DNA of 64,000 nt from the NCBI RefSeq assembly GCF_007827595.1, contig NZ_VISR01000028.1:62001-126000 (forward strand), written 5' to 3'. The DNA comes from Streptomyces sp. BK340 (GTDB lineage Bacteria; Actinomycetota; Actinomycetes; Streptomycetales; Streptomycetaceae). Shown here piece after piece: positions 49,455 to 58,369 of this stretch. Under the pieces are notes generated by a model. The model did no database searches, had not been told where the DNA came from, and worked only from the letters and a program-made list of their open reading frames with translations. A program made the translations under genes and the position numbers. How positions within the stretch are numbered: position 1 is the stretch's first letter; every line of letters starts with the position of its first letter.

Positions 49455-50384
49455 CTACACCCGCACGGCCGCGTCGAGATCCGCGAAGAGCAGCTCGCCG
49501 TTGATCGCCGCCCCGGCCCGGTAGCCACGGCTCGCCGCGTTCACCACCTGCTCGGCGAAGCCGCCGGCGTTGCCCGCCGCCCACAGGCCCGGCACGGTCG
49601 TCAGGCCCCGCTCGTCGAGCACCGGGAAGCTGCCGAAGGGAGTCTCGCGCAGTTCCGCGCCCAGCCGCACGAGCAGGGCGTTCTGCGGAACGGCACGCGG
49701 CGCGACATACAGCACCTCGCGGTCGTGGACCATGCCGTCCGCGAGCCGTACTCCGGTGAGTCGGTCCTCCTCGGCGAGCACCTCCGCGACCGGACCGGGT
49801 ACGACGGTGACCCCGGCGGCGGCCAGCCTGCGCCGGTCCTCGTCCGCCAGCTCCGTCTCGCGCACCTCGTGCAGGAAGAACCGCACGTCCTTCGACCACT
49901 GCGTCACCATCAGCGCCTGGTGCACGCTCGTCGGGCTGCTCGCGAGCACGCCGGTCGCCCGGTCGCGGGCCTCCCAGCCGTGGCAGTACGGGCAGTGGAT
50001 CACGTCCCGGCCGAACCGCTCGGCGAGCCCCGGGACCGGCGGCAGCTCGTCCTTCAGGCCGGTGGCGACCACCAGCTGCCGCGCCCGTACGGTCCGGCCG
50101 CTCGCGAGCACCACGGTGAAGTCCTCGGCCCTGGTCGCGTCCACGGCCCGGTCCCGGACCAGCTCCACGCCGTACCGCGCGATCTCCTCGCGCCCCACGG
50201 CCAGGAACTCGGCGGGCGGCATGCCGTCCCGGGAGAGATAGCCCTGCAGGTGCGCGGACGGCTCGTTGCGCGGCTCGCCCGCGTCGACCACCAGCGTGCG
50301 CCGCCGGGCCCGGCCCAGCACCAGCGCGGCGGACAGGCCGGCCGGGCCGCCCCCGACCACCACCACTTCGTACGTCTCGGTCAC
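49455..50384 (-). CDS. thioredoxin-reductase-like FAD/NAD(P) oxidoreductase
   Basis: The protein has 309 residues from GTG 50384 with GGAGG eight bases upstream. FAD motif GGGPAGLSAA at 11-20; redox CPYC at 131-134; the second nucleotide-binding site differs from TrxB, reading ATGVLASSPTSV instead of GxGxxA, so NADPH binding may be altered. PGLWAAGNAG near the end is typical. Substrate unknown. Divergent from an XRE-cupin regulator 78 bp away, which probably represses it. Confidence 0.9.
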   Translation of the reverse strand: MTETYEVVVVGGGPAGLSAALVLGRARRRTLVVDAGEPRNEPSAHLQGYLSRDGMPPAEFLAVGREEIARYGVELVRDRAVDATRAEDFTVVLASGRTVRARQLVVATGLKDELPPVPGLAERFGRDVIHCPYCHGWEARDRATGVLASSPTSVHQALMVTQWSKDVRFFLHEVRETELADEDRRRLAAAGVTVVPGPVAEVLAEEDRLTGVRLADGMVHDREVLYVAPRAVPQNALLVRLGAELRETPFGSFPVLDERGLTTVPGLWAAGNAGGFAEQVVNAASRGYRAGAAINGELLFADLDAAVRV

Positions 50385-50427
50385 GGTGACCACCTCCGCG
50401 TCCGACGGTCGCCCACCCGCTGCCGCA

Positions 50428-50456
50428 TTGACAAACTTCTTTGCCGAATCTGCAAT
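50428..50456 (+). promoter_or_regulatory. leaderless promoter of the XRE-cupin regulator
   Basis: TTGACA (50428-50433), a 17-bp spacer, TGCAAT (50451-50456), then six bases and ATG 50463. TTGC/GCAA arms (50441-50455) overlap the -10 box and may be an operator. Confidence 0.6.
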
Positions 50457-50462
50457 ACGGGC

Positions 50463-51044
50463 ATGAGTACCGAGAACACCGACGACGTCCTGGCGGGCGT
50501 GGGCCCGAGGCTCCGGCGGATCCGCAAGGAACGGGAGGTGACCCTGGCGGCGCTGTCCGAGGCGACCGGCATCTCCGTCAGCACCCTGTCCCGGCTGGAG
50601 TCCGGTCTGCGCAAACCGAGCCTGGAGCTGCTGCTGCCCATCGCCCAGGCCCATCAGGTGCCGCTGGACGAGCTGGTCGGCGCCCCGCCGGTCGGCGACC
50701 CCCGGGTGCGTGCGAAGCCCCTGGAGCGGCACGGCCGTACCTTCTGGCCGCTGACCCGCCAGCCCGGCGGCCTCCAGGCCTTCAAGGTCCGCGAACCCGA
50801 GCGCAGGCAGGAGCCGGAGCCGCGCACCCACGAGGGCTACGAGTGGCTGTACGTGCTCTCGGGCAGGCTCCGGCTGGTGCTCGGGGAGCACGACGTGGTG
50901 CTGTCGGCGGGGGAGGCGGCGGAGTTCGACACGCGGGTACCGCACTGGTTCGGGTCGACGGGAGAAGGGCCGGTGGAGTTCCTCAGCCTGTTCGGTCCGC
51001 AGGGGGAGCGGATGCACGTACGGGCGAGGCCGGCGCGCAAGTGA
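50463..51044 (+). CDS. XRE-family regulator with cupin sensor domain
   Basis: The protein has 193 residues. HTH_3 at about 14-68 (LRRIRKEREVTLAALSEATGISVSTLSRLESGLRKP), then a cupin_2 domain with HEGYEWLYVLSGRLRLVLG near 120-138 and DTRVPHWFGS near 158-167. Such regulators bind a small molecule in the cupin. It is divergent from the thioredoxin-reductase-like gene, its probable target. The ATG has no ribosome-binding site but an ideally spaced promoter, so the mRNA should be leaderless. Confidence 0.93.
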   Translation: MSTENTDDVLAGVGPRLRRIRKEREVTLAALSEATGISVSTLSRLESGLRKPSLELLLPIAQAHQVPLDELVGAPPVGDPRVRAKPLERHGRTFWPLTRQPGGLQAFKVREPERRQEPEPRTHEGYEWLYVLSGRLRLVLGEHDVVLSAGEAAEFDTRVPHWFGSTGEGPVEFLSLFGPQGERMHVRARPARK

Positions 51045-51070
51045 CGTGCCCGGCCTGTTTCCCGAATGGC

Positions 51071-51087
51071 AAGCGACCGCTTAGTAT
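51071..51087 (+). promoter_or_regulatory. inverted repeat and -10 box upstream of the quinone oxidoreductase operon
   Basis: AAGCG-AC-CGCTT (51071-51082) abuts TAGTAT (51082-51087), a good -10 hexamer. The position between -35 and -10 suggests a TetR-like repressor site; no regulator gene for it is adjacent. Confidence 0.5.
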
Positions 51088-51131
51088 GCGATCGGACCCG
51101 GTCAGACGAAGCAGTCCCGTGGAGGCCCCGC

Positions 51132-52103
51132 ATGCAGGCATGGCAAGTGCACGAGAACGGTGAGCCGAGCGAGGTGATGCGCCTGACGGAGGTGGAGCGG
51201 CCCACGCCCGGCGAGGGCCAGGTGCTGCTGCGCGTGCGCGCCGCCAACATCAACTTCCCGGACGCCCTGATGTGCCGGGGGCAGTACCAGATACGGCCGC
51301 CGATGCCCTTCACACCCGGTGTGGAGATCTGCGCCGAGACCGAGGACGGCCGCCGGGTGATCGCCAACCCCGCGCTGCCGTACGGCGGCTTCGCCGAGTA
51401 CGCGCTCGCCGACGCCCGCGCCCTGCTGCCCGCCCCCGAATCCCTGGACGACGCCGAGGCCGCCGCGCTGCACATCGGCTACCAGACGGGCTGGTTCGGC
51501 CTGCACCGCCGCGCCCGCCTGGAAGCGGGGGAGACCCTGCTCGTGCACGCCGCCGCCGGCGGGGTCGGCAGCGCGGCCGTACAGCTCGGCAAGGCGGCCG
51601 GAGCCACCGTGATCGGCGTGGTGGGTGGTGCCGACAAGGCCGCCGTCGCCCGGGAGCTGGGCTGTGACGTGGTCGTCGACCGCCGCACCGAGGACGTGGT
51701 CGCCGCCGTGAAGGAGGCCACCGGCGGCCGGGGCGCCGACGTGATCTACGACCCCGTCGGCGGCGCGGCCTACGCCCAGTCCGCCAAGGTCGTCGCCTTC
51801 GAGGGCCGGATCGTCGTGGTCGGCTTCGCCAGCGGCACCATCCCGAGCCCCGCGCTCAACCACGCGCTGGTGAAGAACTACTCGATCCTCGGCCTCCACT
51901 GGGGCCTGTACAACACCAAGAACCCGAAGCTGGTCCTGCACTGTCACGAGCAGCTCACCGAGCTGGCCGCACGGGGCGCGATCAAGCCGCTGGTGAGCGA
52001 GCGGGTACCGCTCGCCGACGCCGCCGCGGCCGTGCAGCGGGTCGCCGACGGGGTGACCACCGGCCGGGTGGCCGTGGTCATGGACAAGGGAGCCGCCGCG
52101 TGA
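51132..52103 (+). CDS. NADPH:quinone oxidoreductase-like zinc-free MDR protein
   Basis: The protein has 323 residues of the medium-chain dehydrogenase fold. HAAAGGVGSAAVQLGKAAGATVIG near 138-161 is the NADPH site, and NINFPDALMCRGQY near 39-52 is typical of quinone-reductase/enoyl-type members; no zinc cysteines. GTGGAGG precedes ATG 51132. It is the first gene of a three-gene operon with two acyl-CoA dehydrogenases; its stop overlaps the next start (GTGA). The context suggests enoyl-thioester or enone reduction in acyl-chain metabolism. Confidence 0.9.
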   Translation: MQAWQVHENGEPSEVMRLTEVERPTPGEGQVLLRVRAANINFPDALMCRGQYQIRPPMPFTPGVEICAETEDGRRVIANPALPYGGFAEYALADARALLPAPESLDDAEAAALHIGYQTGWFGLHRRARLEAGETLLVHAAAGGVGSAAVQLGKAAGATVIGVVGGADKAAVARELGCDVVVDRRTEDVVAAVKEATGGRGADVIYDPVGGAAYAQSAKVVAFEGRIVVVGFASGTIPSPALNHALVKNYSILGLHWGLYNTKNPKLVLHCHEQLTELAARGAIKPLVSERVPLADAAAAVQRVADGVTTGRVAVVMDKGAAA

Positions 52104-53281
52104 TCGACGCCGAAGAACTGCGCCGCCGTACACAGGAGTTGCTGGCCGCGCATCCGCCCGCTGCCACCGACCGCCTCGACTTCCTCAAGGCCCGCTTCGA
52201 CGCGGGGCTGGCCTGGGTGCACTACCCGGGGGGCCTCGGCGGACTCGGTGTCCCGCGCTCCCTGCAGGTCGTCGTGGACGCCGAGCTGGAGGCGGCCGGC
52301 GCTCCCGACAACGACTCGCGCCGCAACGGCATCGGGCTCGGCATGGCCGCCCCGACGATCCTCAAGTACGGCACCGAGGAGCAGAAGCAGCGCTATCTGC
52401 GACCGCTGTGGATCGGCGAGGAGGTGTGGTGCCAGCTGTTCAGCGAGCCCGGCGCCGGCTCCGACCTCGCCGCGCTCGGCACCCGGGCCGTGCGGGAGGG
52501 CGACGAGTGGGTGGTCAACGGGCAGAAGGTGTGGACGTCCGGCGCGCACAACTCCCGCTGGGCCATCCTCATCGCCCGCACCGACCCGGACGTGCCCAAG
52601 CACGCGGGCATCACCTACTTCATCTGCGACATGACCGACCCGGGCGTCGACGTGCGGCCGCTGCGCCAGATCACCGGCGAGGCCGAGTTCAACGAGGTCT
52701 TCCTCACCGACGTCCGCATCCCCGACTCCCGGCGCCTCGGCGCGGTCGGCGACGGCTGGCGGGTCGCCCAGACCACGCTCAACAACGAGCGCGTCGCCAT
52801 CGGCGGCATGCGCCTGCCCCGCGAGGGCGGCATGATCGGCCCGGTCTCCAGGACCTGGCGGGAACGCCCGGGACTGCGCACCCACGACCTGCACCAGCGG
52901 CTGCTGAAGCTCTGGGTCGACTCCGAGGTCGCCCGGTTCACCGCCGAGCGGCTGCGCCAGCAGCTCGTCGCGGGCCAGCCCGGCCCCGAGGGCGCCGGCA
53001 TGAAGCTCGCCTTCGCCCGCCTCAACCAGGAGATCAGCGGTCTGGAGGTCGAACTCCGGGGCGAGGAGGGGCTCCTCTACGACGACTGGACGATGAGGCG
53101 CCCCGAACTGGTGGACTTCGTCGGCCGCGACGCCGGCTACCGCTACCTGCGTTCCAAGGGCAACAGCATCGAGGGCGGGACCAGCGAGGTCCTGCTGAAC
53201 ATCGTCGCCGAGCGCGTCCTGGGCCTGCCCGCCGAGCCGCGCACCGACAAGGACGTCGCATGGAAGGACCTGGCCCGATGA
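52100..53281 (+). CDS. acyl-CoA dehydrogenase, larger subunit of a probable heteromer
   Basis: The protein has 393 residues from GTG 52100. LFSEPGAGSDLAALGT near 113-128 and NGQKVWTSGAHNSRW near 141-155 are flavin and substrate motifs; the end NSIEGGTSEVLLNIVAERVLGLP matches the FadE26/FadE34-like clade of actinobacteria. In that clade two unlike subunits form an alpha2-beta2 enzyme acting on bulky acyl-CoAs such as sterol side chains. The next gene, overlapping by four bases (ATGA), encodes the unlike partner. Confidence 0.92.
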   Translation: MIDAEELRRRTQELLAAHPPAATDRLDFLKARFDAGLAWVHYPGGLGGLGVPRSLQVVVDAELEAAGAPDNDSRRNGIGLGMAAPTILKYGTEEQKQRYLRPLWIGEEVWCQLFSEPGAGSDLAALGTRAVREGDEWVVNGQKVWTSGAHNSRWAILIARTDPDVPKHAGITYFICDMTDPGVDVRPLRQITGEAEFNEVFLTDVRIPDSRRLGAVGDGWRVAQTTLNNERVAIGGMRLPREGGMIGPVSRTWRERPGLRTHDLHQRLLKLWVDSEVARFTAERLRQQLVAGQPGPEGAGMKLAFARLNQEISGLEVELRGEEGLLYDDWTMRRPELVDFVGRDAGYRYLRSKGNSIEGGTSEVLLNIVAERVLGLPAEPRTDKDVAWKDLAR

Positions 53282-54360
53282 GCACACAGCCGGATCTGCT
53301 CTACTCCGAGGAGCAGGAGGCGCTGCGCGCCGCGGTCCGCGACCTGCTCACGGACCACTGCGACGCGGCCGGCGTGATCGCCCGCACCGAGTCGGACGCC
53401 CCGCACGACCTCGCCCTGTGGAAGTCCCTCGCCGACGGCATGGGCCTCGCCGGGCTGCTCGTGCCCGAGGCACAGGGCGGCCAGGGCGCCACCCACCGTG
53501 AAGTGGCCGTCGTCCTGGAGGAGCTGGGCCGGGCGGTCGCGCCCGTCCCGTACCTCACCAGCGCGGTGGTGGCCACCGAGGCCCTGCTGGCCTGCGCGGA
53601 CGAGGAGCTGCTGGGCCGCCTGGCCTCCGGGCGCGCCATCGGCGCCCTCGCGGTCGGGCTGCACTCGGCCGCCGGCGCCGCCGTCAGGACCGTACGGCTG
53701 GAGAACGGCACCCTGCACGGGGAGCTGACGGGCATCGCGGACGCGGCCGCCGCCGACGTCCTGCTCGTCCCGGCCGACGACGGCGGGCTGTACGCGGTCT
53801 CCTCCGACGCCGTGACCGTCACCCCGCAGACCTCCCTGGATCTGACCCGCCCGCTCGCCACCGTCACCCTCGACGGCGCGCCCGGCCGCCGTATCGGCGA
53901 CGCGGAACCCGCCGTACGACGGGCCCTGCGCAGCGCCGCCGGACTGCTCGCCTCCGAGCAACTCGGCGTCGCCGACTGGGCGCTGACCGAGACCGTCCGG
54001 TACCTGAAGGAGCGCAAGCAGTTCAACCGGCCGGTCGGCGGCTTCCAGGCGCTCAAGCACCGGCTCGCCCAGCTGTGGCTGGAGGTCGTCAACCTCCGGG
54101 CCGCCGCCCGCGCCGCCGCCGACGCGCTCTCCTCCGGCGACGACGCCGACGTCACGGTCGCCGTCGCCCAGGCGTACGCGGCGCCCGTCGCCGTCCACGC
54201 GGCCGAGGAGGCGGTGCAGCTCCACGCCGGTATCGGCATGACCTGGGAACATCCGATCCACCTGTACCTGAAGCGGGCCAAGGCGGACTCGATCGCCTAC
54301 GGCACCGCGGGCGCCCACCGGGAGGCCCTGGCCGAACTGGTCGACCTCCGGGCGCCCTGA
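53278..54360 (+). CDS. acyl-CoA dehydrogenase-like smaller subunit
   Basis: The protein has 360 residues. Dehydrogenase fold with ERKQFNRPVGGFQALKHRLA near 247-266 and EEAVQLHAGIGMTWEHPIHLYLKRAK near 309-334. The C-terminal catalytic YEGT-type glutamate is replaced: after the HLYLKRAK helix the loop reads YGTAGAHRE. The FAD/substrate-binding middle region is short and divergent. It is therefore likely a partner subunit rather than a stand-alone enzyme. A hairpin terminator follows at 54373. Confidence 0.9.
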   Translation: MSTQPDLLYSEEQEALRAAVRDLLTDHCDAAGVIARTESDAPHDLALWKSLADGMGLAGLLVPEAQGGQGATHREVAVVLEELGRAVAPVPYLTSAVVATEALLACADEELLGRLASGRAIGALAVGLHSAAGAAVRTVRLENGTLHGELTGIADAAAADVLLVPADDGGLYAVSSDAVTVTPQTSLDLTRPLATVTLDGAPGRRIGDAEPAVRRALRSAAGLLASEQLGVADWALTETVRYLKERKQFNRPVGGFQALKHRLAQLWLEVVNLRAAARAAADALSSGDDADVTVAVAQAYAAPVAVHAAEEAVQLHAGIGMTWEHPIHLYLKRAKADSIAYGTAGAHREALAELVDLRAP

Positions 54361-54372
54361 CCCACGGCGCGT

Positions 54373-54400
54373 GAAGCCTGCCCCACCTGGGGCGGGCTTC
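54373..54400 (+). terminator. terminator of the acyl-CoA dehydrogenase operon
   Basis: GAAGCCTGCCCC and GGGGCGGGCTTC form a 12-bp stem with one T-G pair around an ACCT loop. Confidence 0.85.
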
Positions 54401-54533
54401 TTCGGGCGCACCCCCACCGCCAAGTGAACAGAGGGCAGCGGTCCGGCCAACTCAGCGCAGGACAGGGCCATTTGAGCGGAGTGCGCACGCATACTCTCCC
54501 CGGTCCCCTCCGGCCCCTCAAGGGAGGCAGCGC

Positions 54534-55397
54534 ATGGCCCTCATCACCCGTCGCAGAGCCCTCACCACCTTCGGCGCCGCCCTCGCGGGCGCGGGCGCCC
54601 TGCCCGCCGGCCAGGCCCGGGCGGGTGGCGGCGGCCGTGGCCCGCGCCCGTTGTGGCACGCGCACGCCCACAACGACTACGAGCACTCGCGGCCCCTGTT
54701 CGACGCCCTCGGTCACCGCTTCGGCAGCGTCGAGGCCGACATCTTCCTCGTCGGCGACCAGCTGCTCATCGGGCACGACAGCTCCGAGCTGGACCCGACC
54801 CGCACCCTCGAGTCCCTCTACCTCGACCCGCTCGCCGCCCGCGTCAAGGCCAACCACGGCTGTGTGTACCGGGGTTGGCGCAAGCCGCTGCAGCTCCTCA
54901 TCGACATCAAGACCGAGGGTTCCTCGACGTACGTCGAACTCGACCGGCACCTGCGGCGCTACCCGCAGCTGTTCACCCGCTACGCGCACGGCCGGGTCCA
55001 CCACGGTCCGGTCACCGCCGTCGTCTCCGGTGACCGCGCGGCCCGTGTCCCCATGGAGGCCCAGACCGGGCGCCGGGCCTTCTACGACGGCCGGCTCACC
55101 GACCTCGGCGGTCCGGCCCCCGCCTCCTTCGTCCCGCTGATCAGCGACAACTGGACGCTGAACTTCACCTGGCTGGGCGAGGGCCCGTTCCCGGACGCCG
55201 AGCGGGAGAAGCTGCGCGATATCACCGGTGCCGCCCACGCGCGAGGGCAGCGGATCAGGTTCTGGGCGACCCCGGACGCGGCGGGTGCTTCCCGGGACGC
55301 CCTGTGGACGGAACTGCTCGCCGGTGGCGTCGACCACCTCAACACCGACGACCTCACCGGTCTCGAGGTCTTCCTGGACGCACACCAGTCCGGGTAA
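54534..55397 (+). CDS. Tat-exported PLC/GDPD-like phosphodiesterase
   Basis: The protein has 287 residues. A twin-arginine signal (ITRRRALTTFGAALAGAG) leads to cleavage near residue 30. The mature part begins WHAHAHNDYEHSRPLFDAL; with VEADIFLVGDQLLIGHD and LLIDIKTEG this fits a phosphatidylinositol-phospholipase-C/glycerophosphodiester phosphodiesterase barrel with His/Asp/Glu residues placed for metal and acid-base catalysis. GGGAGG precedes ATG 54534. Probably scavenges phosphodiesters outside the cell; substrate unknown. Confidence 0.88.
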   Translation: MALITRRRALTTFGAALAGAGALPAGQARAGGGGRGPRPLWHAHAHNDYEHSRPLFDALGHRFGSVEADIFLVGDQLLIGHDSSELDPTRTLESLYLDPLAARVKANHGCVYRGWRKPLQLLIDIKTEGSSTYVELDRHLRRYPQLFTRYAHGRVHHGPVTAVVSGDRAARVPMEAQTGRRAFYDGRLTDLGGPAPASFVPLISDNWTLNFTWLGEGPFPDAEREKLRDITGAAHARGQRIRFWATPDAAGASRDALWTELLAGGVDHLNTDDLTGLEVFLDAHQSG

Positions 55398-55499
55398 GAC
55401 CACTCGATCGGAGGACATGTCAGCCGCCCGGACGAACCCCCCGCTACGCCACACTTGCGGCCGAACGCCGCTCATGGGGCGTGGCGGAGGAGGTTCCCG

Positions 55500-55694
55500 A
55501 TGGCCGTTTCCATCTCTGTGGTGCTGCTGCTCCTGATCATTGTCGTGATCTTCATGCGCAACGGCGCCCTGAAGATCTCGCACGGCCTGGTCTGCATGCT
55601 GCTCGGCTTCTACCTGGCCAGCACCAGCATGGCGCCCACGATCCACAGCGGCCTCACCGCGACCGCCGACCTGGTGGGCAGCCTGCGGCCTTAA
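55500..55694 (+). CDS. small hydrophobic membrane protein
   Basis: A 64-residue protein with two hydrophobic segments: 3-19 (VSISVVLLLLIIVVIFM) and about 25-45 (ISHGLVCMLLGFYLAST). GAGGAGG lies six bases before ATG 55500. A conserved-looking short gene without a named domain that I recognise. Topology suggests a helical hairpin; function unknown. Confidence 0.75.
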   Translation: MAVSISVVLLLLIIVVIFMRNGALKISHGLVCMLLGFYLASTSMAPTIHSGLTATADLVGSLRP

Positions 55695-55734
55695 GGCCTG
55701 TCCGGCAGGCCCTGGGGCCTGTGCGCCGTCGCGC

Positions 55735-56970
55735 TCAGGACGAGAAGACCCCGATGCCGTTCGGGACCGGGCGCTCGGCGCCGCCGCTCGGGTGGTTGCG
55801 GACCGTCACGCTGCTCGCTCCCGTGTCCCGGGTGGCCATCTCGGTCGAGCCGCCGCCGTCGAGGTTGAACGCGTCGGACGCGCCCAAGTCGGCCATGAGG
55901 TCGGCCTCTTCGGCGATGGTCATGCCCGTGCGGTAGGCCGCCGCCCCGTCCAGCGCGAGCAGCAGCATCCTGTGCCCGTCGTCCGCGAGGCCCACGACGG
56001 TGCGCACGGCCGAGGTGCTGTCGTCCAGGCCGGACAGCGGCCTGCCGTCCCGCAGGACCGGGTAGCCGCCGATCGCGAACCTGTACGGGACCTTGGCCGT
56101 GGCCGCCACCAGGTCGTGCGTGACGGTCACCTCGTCACCCACGGACAGCTTGCGCAGCTGCTGCGCGCCCTCCTCGCGCCCCACCAGGACCGTGGTGTCC
56201 GCGGGGATCGGGCCGCTGCCCGGGGCATCGGAGGCGGAGACCACCTCACCGTCCCGCACCTTCACCTCGTGGGTGTCCTTGCTGCACGCCCCCGCCCGGT
56301 CGGTGTCCGTGCCGCAGGTGGCACGCTCCCGGGAGACGCTGCCCCACCGTGAGGTGAAGGCGCCGACGGAGTTCTGCGGCAGCGCGTACTGATTGAGGCC
56401 CCTCAGCGGGATCCGCCCGTCCGGCGTGCCGACCGAGCCGCTGAGGGTGAGGCGGTCCAGCCGGGCCCGTCTGTCGGTGCCCACGCCGAGGACGTCCGTC
56501 GTGGTCGTCCCGGGCGGCAGCGAGGGCCCGAACCGCTGCCCCTTCGGCACCGCCGCCTTGAGCACCTGCCCGCCCGCGATCGCCGGTCCCACGGTCGCGC
56601 CCGTCGCCTCCACGCCCGGGTGCTGCGTCTCGCTGATGTTGAAGAAGTCGCCGTTGACCCCCGCGACCGCGCCGGCCGAGTCGGCCAGCTTGGAGACGGT
56701 CGCCCGGGCCGCCACCGACCCCGGGTACAACAGATCCAGTCGGACATGAGGATTGTTCAGATCGACGGTGAGCAGGTGGGCGTGTGCCTTGCCCGCCGCC
56801 TCCTCGATGTCGAACTGCCGGTAGGCGACACCGGGCGCGACCCGTCTGCCCAGCGGTACGGCACCGGCCGGTGCCGCCCCCGCCAGGGCCGCACCGGCCA
56901 GTACACCGAACGCCGTGAGAACCGTGAGAACCGATCTGCCTGCCGTCTTCTGCCGCCGATCGTGCGCCAC
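55735..56970 (-). CDS. secreted phosphodiester glycosidase (NAGPA/DUF2233) family protein
   Basis: The protein has 411 residues from GTG 56970, preceded by AGGGGG; signal peptide to about 37 (APAGA). GVNGDFFNISETQHPGVEATG, then RFAIGGYPVLRDGRPL and NLDGGGSTEMATRD are signatures of the phosphodiester-alpha-N-acetylglucosaminidase fold, with the conserved NGDFF and DGGGS loops. Members cleave sugar-phosphodiesters of exopolysaccharide or cell-wall polymers. The central part has an unusual insertion with a Cys pair (CGTDTDRAGAC). Confidence 0.88.
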   Translation of the reverse strand: MAHDRRQKTAGRSVLTVLTAFGVLAGAALAGAAPAGAVPLGRRVAPGVAYRQFDIEEAAGKAHAHLLTVDLNNPHVRLDLLYPGSVAARATVSKLADSAGAVAGVNGDFFNISETQHPGVEATGATVGPAIAGGQVLKAAVPKGQRFGPSLPPGTTTTDVLGVGTDRRARLDRLTLSGSVGTPDGRIPLRGLNQYALPQNSVGAFTSRWGSVSRERATCGTDTDRAGACSKDTHEVKVRDGEVVSASDAPGSGPIPADTTVLVGREEGAQQLRKLSVGDEVTVTHDLVAATAKVPYRFAIGGYPVLRDGRPLSGLDDSTSAVRTVVGLADDGHRMLLLALDGAAAYRTGMTIAEEADLMADLGASDAFNLDGGGSTEMATRDTGASSVTVRNHPSGGAERPVPNGIGVFSS

Positions 56971-57045
56971 TGCGCCCCCTGATGTCTCGTCAACTGTCCC
57001 AGAACTCAAGGGAAGTGCAGCAGACGGCGATGGCGCGCGGGGGAG

Positions 57046-57405
57046 CTAGGCGTCGACTACGCGAGAACGGGTGAGAAAACGCACCCCCTCGGGTGCCTCC
57101 AGCGAGAATCCACTCCCCCGTCCGGGTACCACGTCGACGATCAGCCGGGTGTGGCTCCACACCTCGTACTGGCTCCTCGACATCCAGAACGTCACGGGCT
57201 CCTCGACGCCCTCCACCGCCAGTTCCGCCAGCAGCACGTCGGAGTCGCCGGTGCGGAACTCGCCGTCCGGGTAGCACATGGGCGCGCTGCCGTCGCAGCA
57301 GCCGCCGGACTGGTGGAACATCAGCGGACCGTGCTCGGACCGCAGCCTGCGCACCAGCTCGGCGGCCTGCGGGGTGAGTTCGACGCGGGGGACTTCCACT
57401 TCCAT
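57046..57405 (-). CDS. DUF779 domain protein
   Basis: The protein has 119 residues from ATG 57405 (AGGA eight bases upstream; GTG 57411 is an alternative). The DUF779 core is HQSGGCCDGSAPMCYPDGEF near 31-50, with a CC-x6-C cluster suggestive of metal or redox chemistry, and FWMSRSQYEVWSHTRLIVDV. DUF779 proteins are usually encoded next to acetaldehyde dehydrogenase genes; here no such gene is near, so it is an orphan. Function unproven. Confidence 0.9.
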   Translation of the reverse strand: MEVEVPRVELTPQAAELVRRLRSEHGPLMFHQSGGCCDGSAPMCYPDGEFRTGDSDVLLAELAVEGVEEPVTFWMSRSQYEVWSHTRLIVDVVPGRGSGFSLEAPEGVRFLTRSRVVDA

Positions 57406-57499
57406 GGTCACCGTCCTGGAGAGCCGGGGCGTCTCGGGTGCCCAGTCTCACGGCTCGTCAGCGGTGCGTCCAGCACGCGTTCTTCGAGCGGGCCGTGGG

Positions 57500-58282
57500 T
57501 CAGCCGCGGCCGGGGACCTCGTCGGTCCGGCCCCATCCGGGCGTCGGCGGCTGCGGCCACCGCGGGGGAGCGGGCAGGGTCGCCGGACCGTCAAGGACCA
57601 GGCCCGTGGCCGGAGTCCGCCCGCTGAGCCAGCCGAGCAGGAGGTGCCCGGGCCCGGCGACCGAGGGGCCGCCGGGGGACAGGCACCAGCGACGGCCCAG
57701 GTCGACCGCCTCGACACGGGAGAGGGGATGACCCTGGGTCTGCAGAGCGGCGAGGGTCTCGTCGAGCGCCCAGGACACGTACGACGTCGGCCAGTCGGCG
57801 GTTCCGTACCCCAGGCCCAGGTCGAGATGGTGGTGCTCCAGTTCCCGCTGACACCGCAGCAGGGTGTACCAGGCGGGGTGCCGCCAGCCCGCGAGTGCCG
57901 ACACCAGCGTGTCCCACCTGGCTGCGGGCATCTCCCGGGCCTCCGCCACGACCAGATCCAGGGCCCGCAGGGTCCGGTCGGCCAGGGCGCCGGCGGGCAG
58001 GGCGGCGGTCCGCCCGGCCGCCTCGGCCAGGGCGGCCGCATCCTGCCGGGGTCCCGGCGCGGAACCCGTACGTGCCAGCCGCAGCAGCCACACGTAGGCG
58101 TCCGCACCGCCCGCGATGTGCGCGAGCACCTGGCCCCGGCTCCAGGGAGCGAGTCCGGAGGGCGCCCGGTACTCGGCGTCGCCGAGGCCGTCCACGGTCT
58201 GCGCGAGCCGGGCCGCCGAGCGGACGACGCCATCGATCAGGGCGTCGACGCCGGCCGCGCCCATCGCGGGGGAAACGTTCAT
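57500..58282 (-). CDS. maleylpyruvate isomerase family mycothiol-dependent enzyme
   Basis: The protein has 260 residues from ATG 58282 with GGAG five bases upstream. The DinB/MDMPI helical bundle holds a metal triad: His in VLAHIAGGADAYVW near 55-68 and HHHLDLG near 149-155. The C-terminal part from about 175 is the MDMPI C domain (LLLGWLSGRTP). Mycothiol-dependent members isomerise maleylpyruvate or transfer thiols; the exact substrate is unknown. No gentisate pathway genes are adjacent. Confidence 0.9.
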   Translation of the reverse strand: MNVSPAMGAAGVDALIDGVVRSAARLAQTVDGLGDAEYRAPSGLAPWSRGQVLAHIAGGADAYVWLLRLARTGSAPGPRQDAAALAEAAGRTAALPAGALADRTLRALDLVVAEAREMPAARWDTLVSALAGWRHPAWYTLLRCQRELEHHHLDLGLGYGTADWPTSYVSWALDETLAALQTQGHPLSRVEAVDLGRRWCLSPGGPSVAGPGHLLLGWLSGRTPATGLVLDGPATLPAPPRWPQPPTPGWGRTDEVPGRG

Positions 58283-58369
58283 GCACACTCCAGGGCCCAG
58301 ACGTCCGCCAAGGGCATCCTAGACATGGGGAGATGCCGGGTGGGCGGGTGCCTGGGAGAGGATGCCCCC

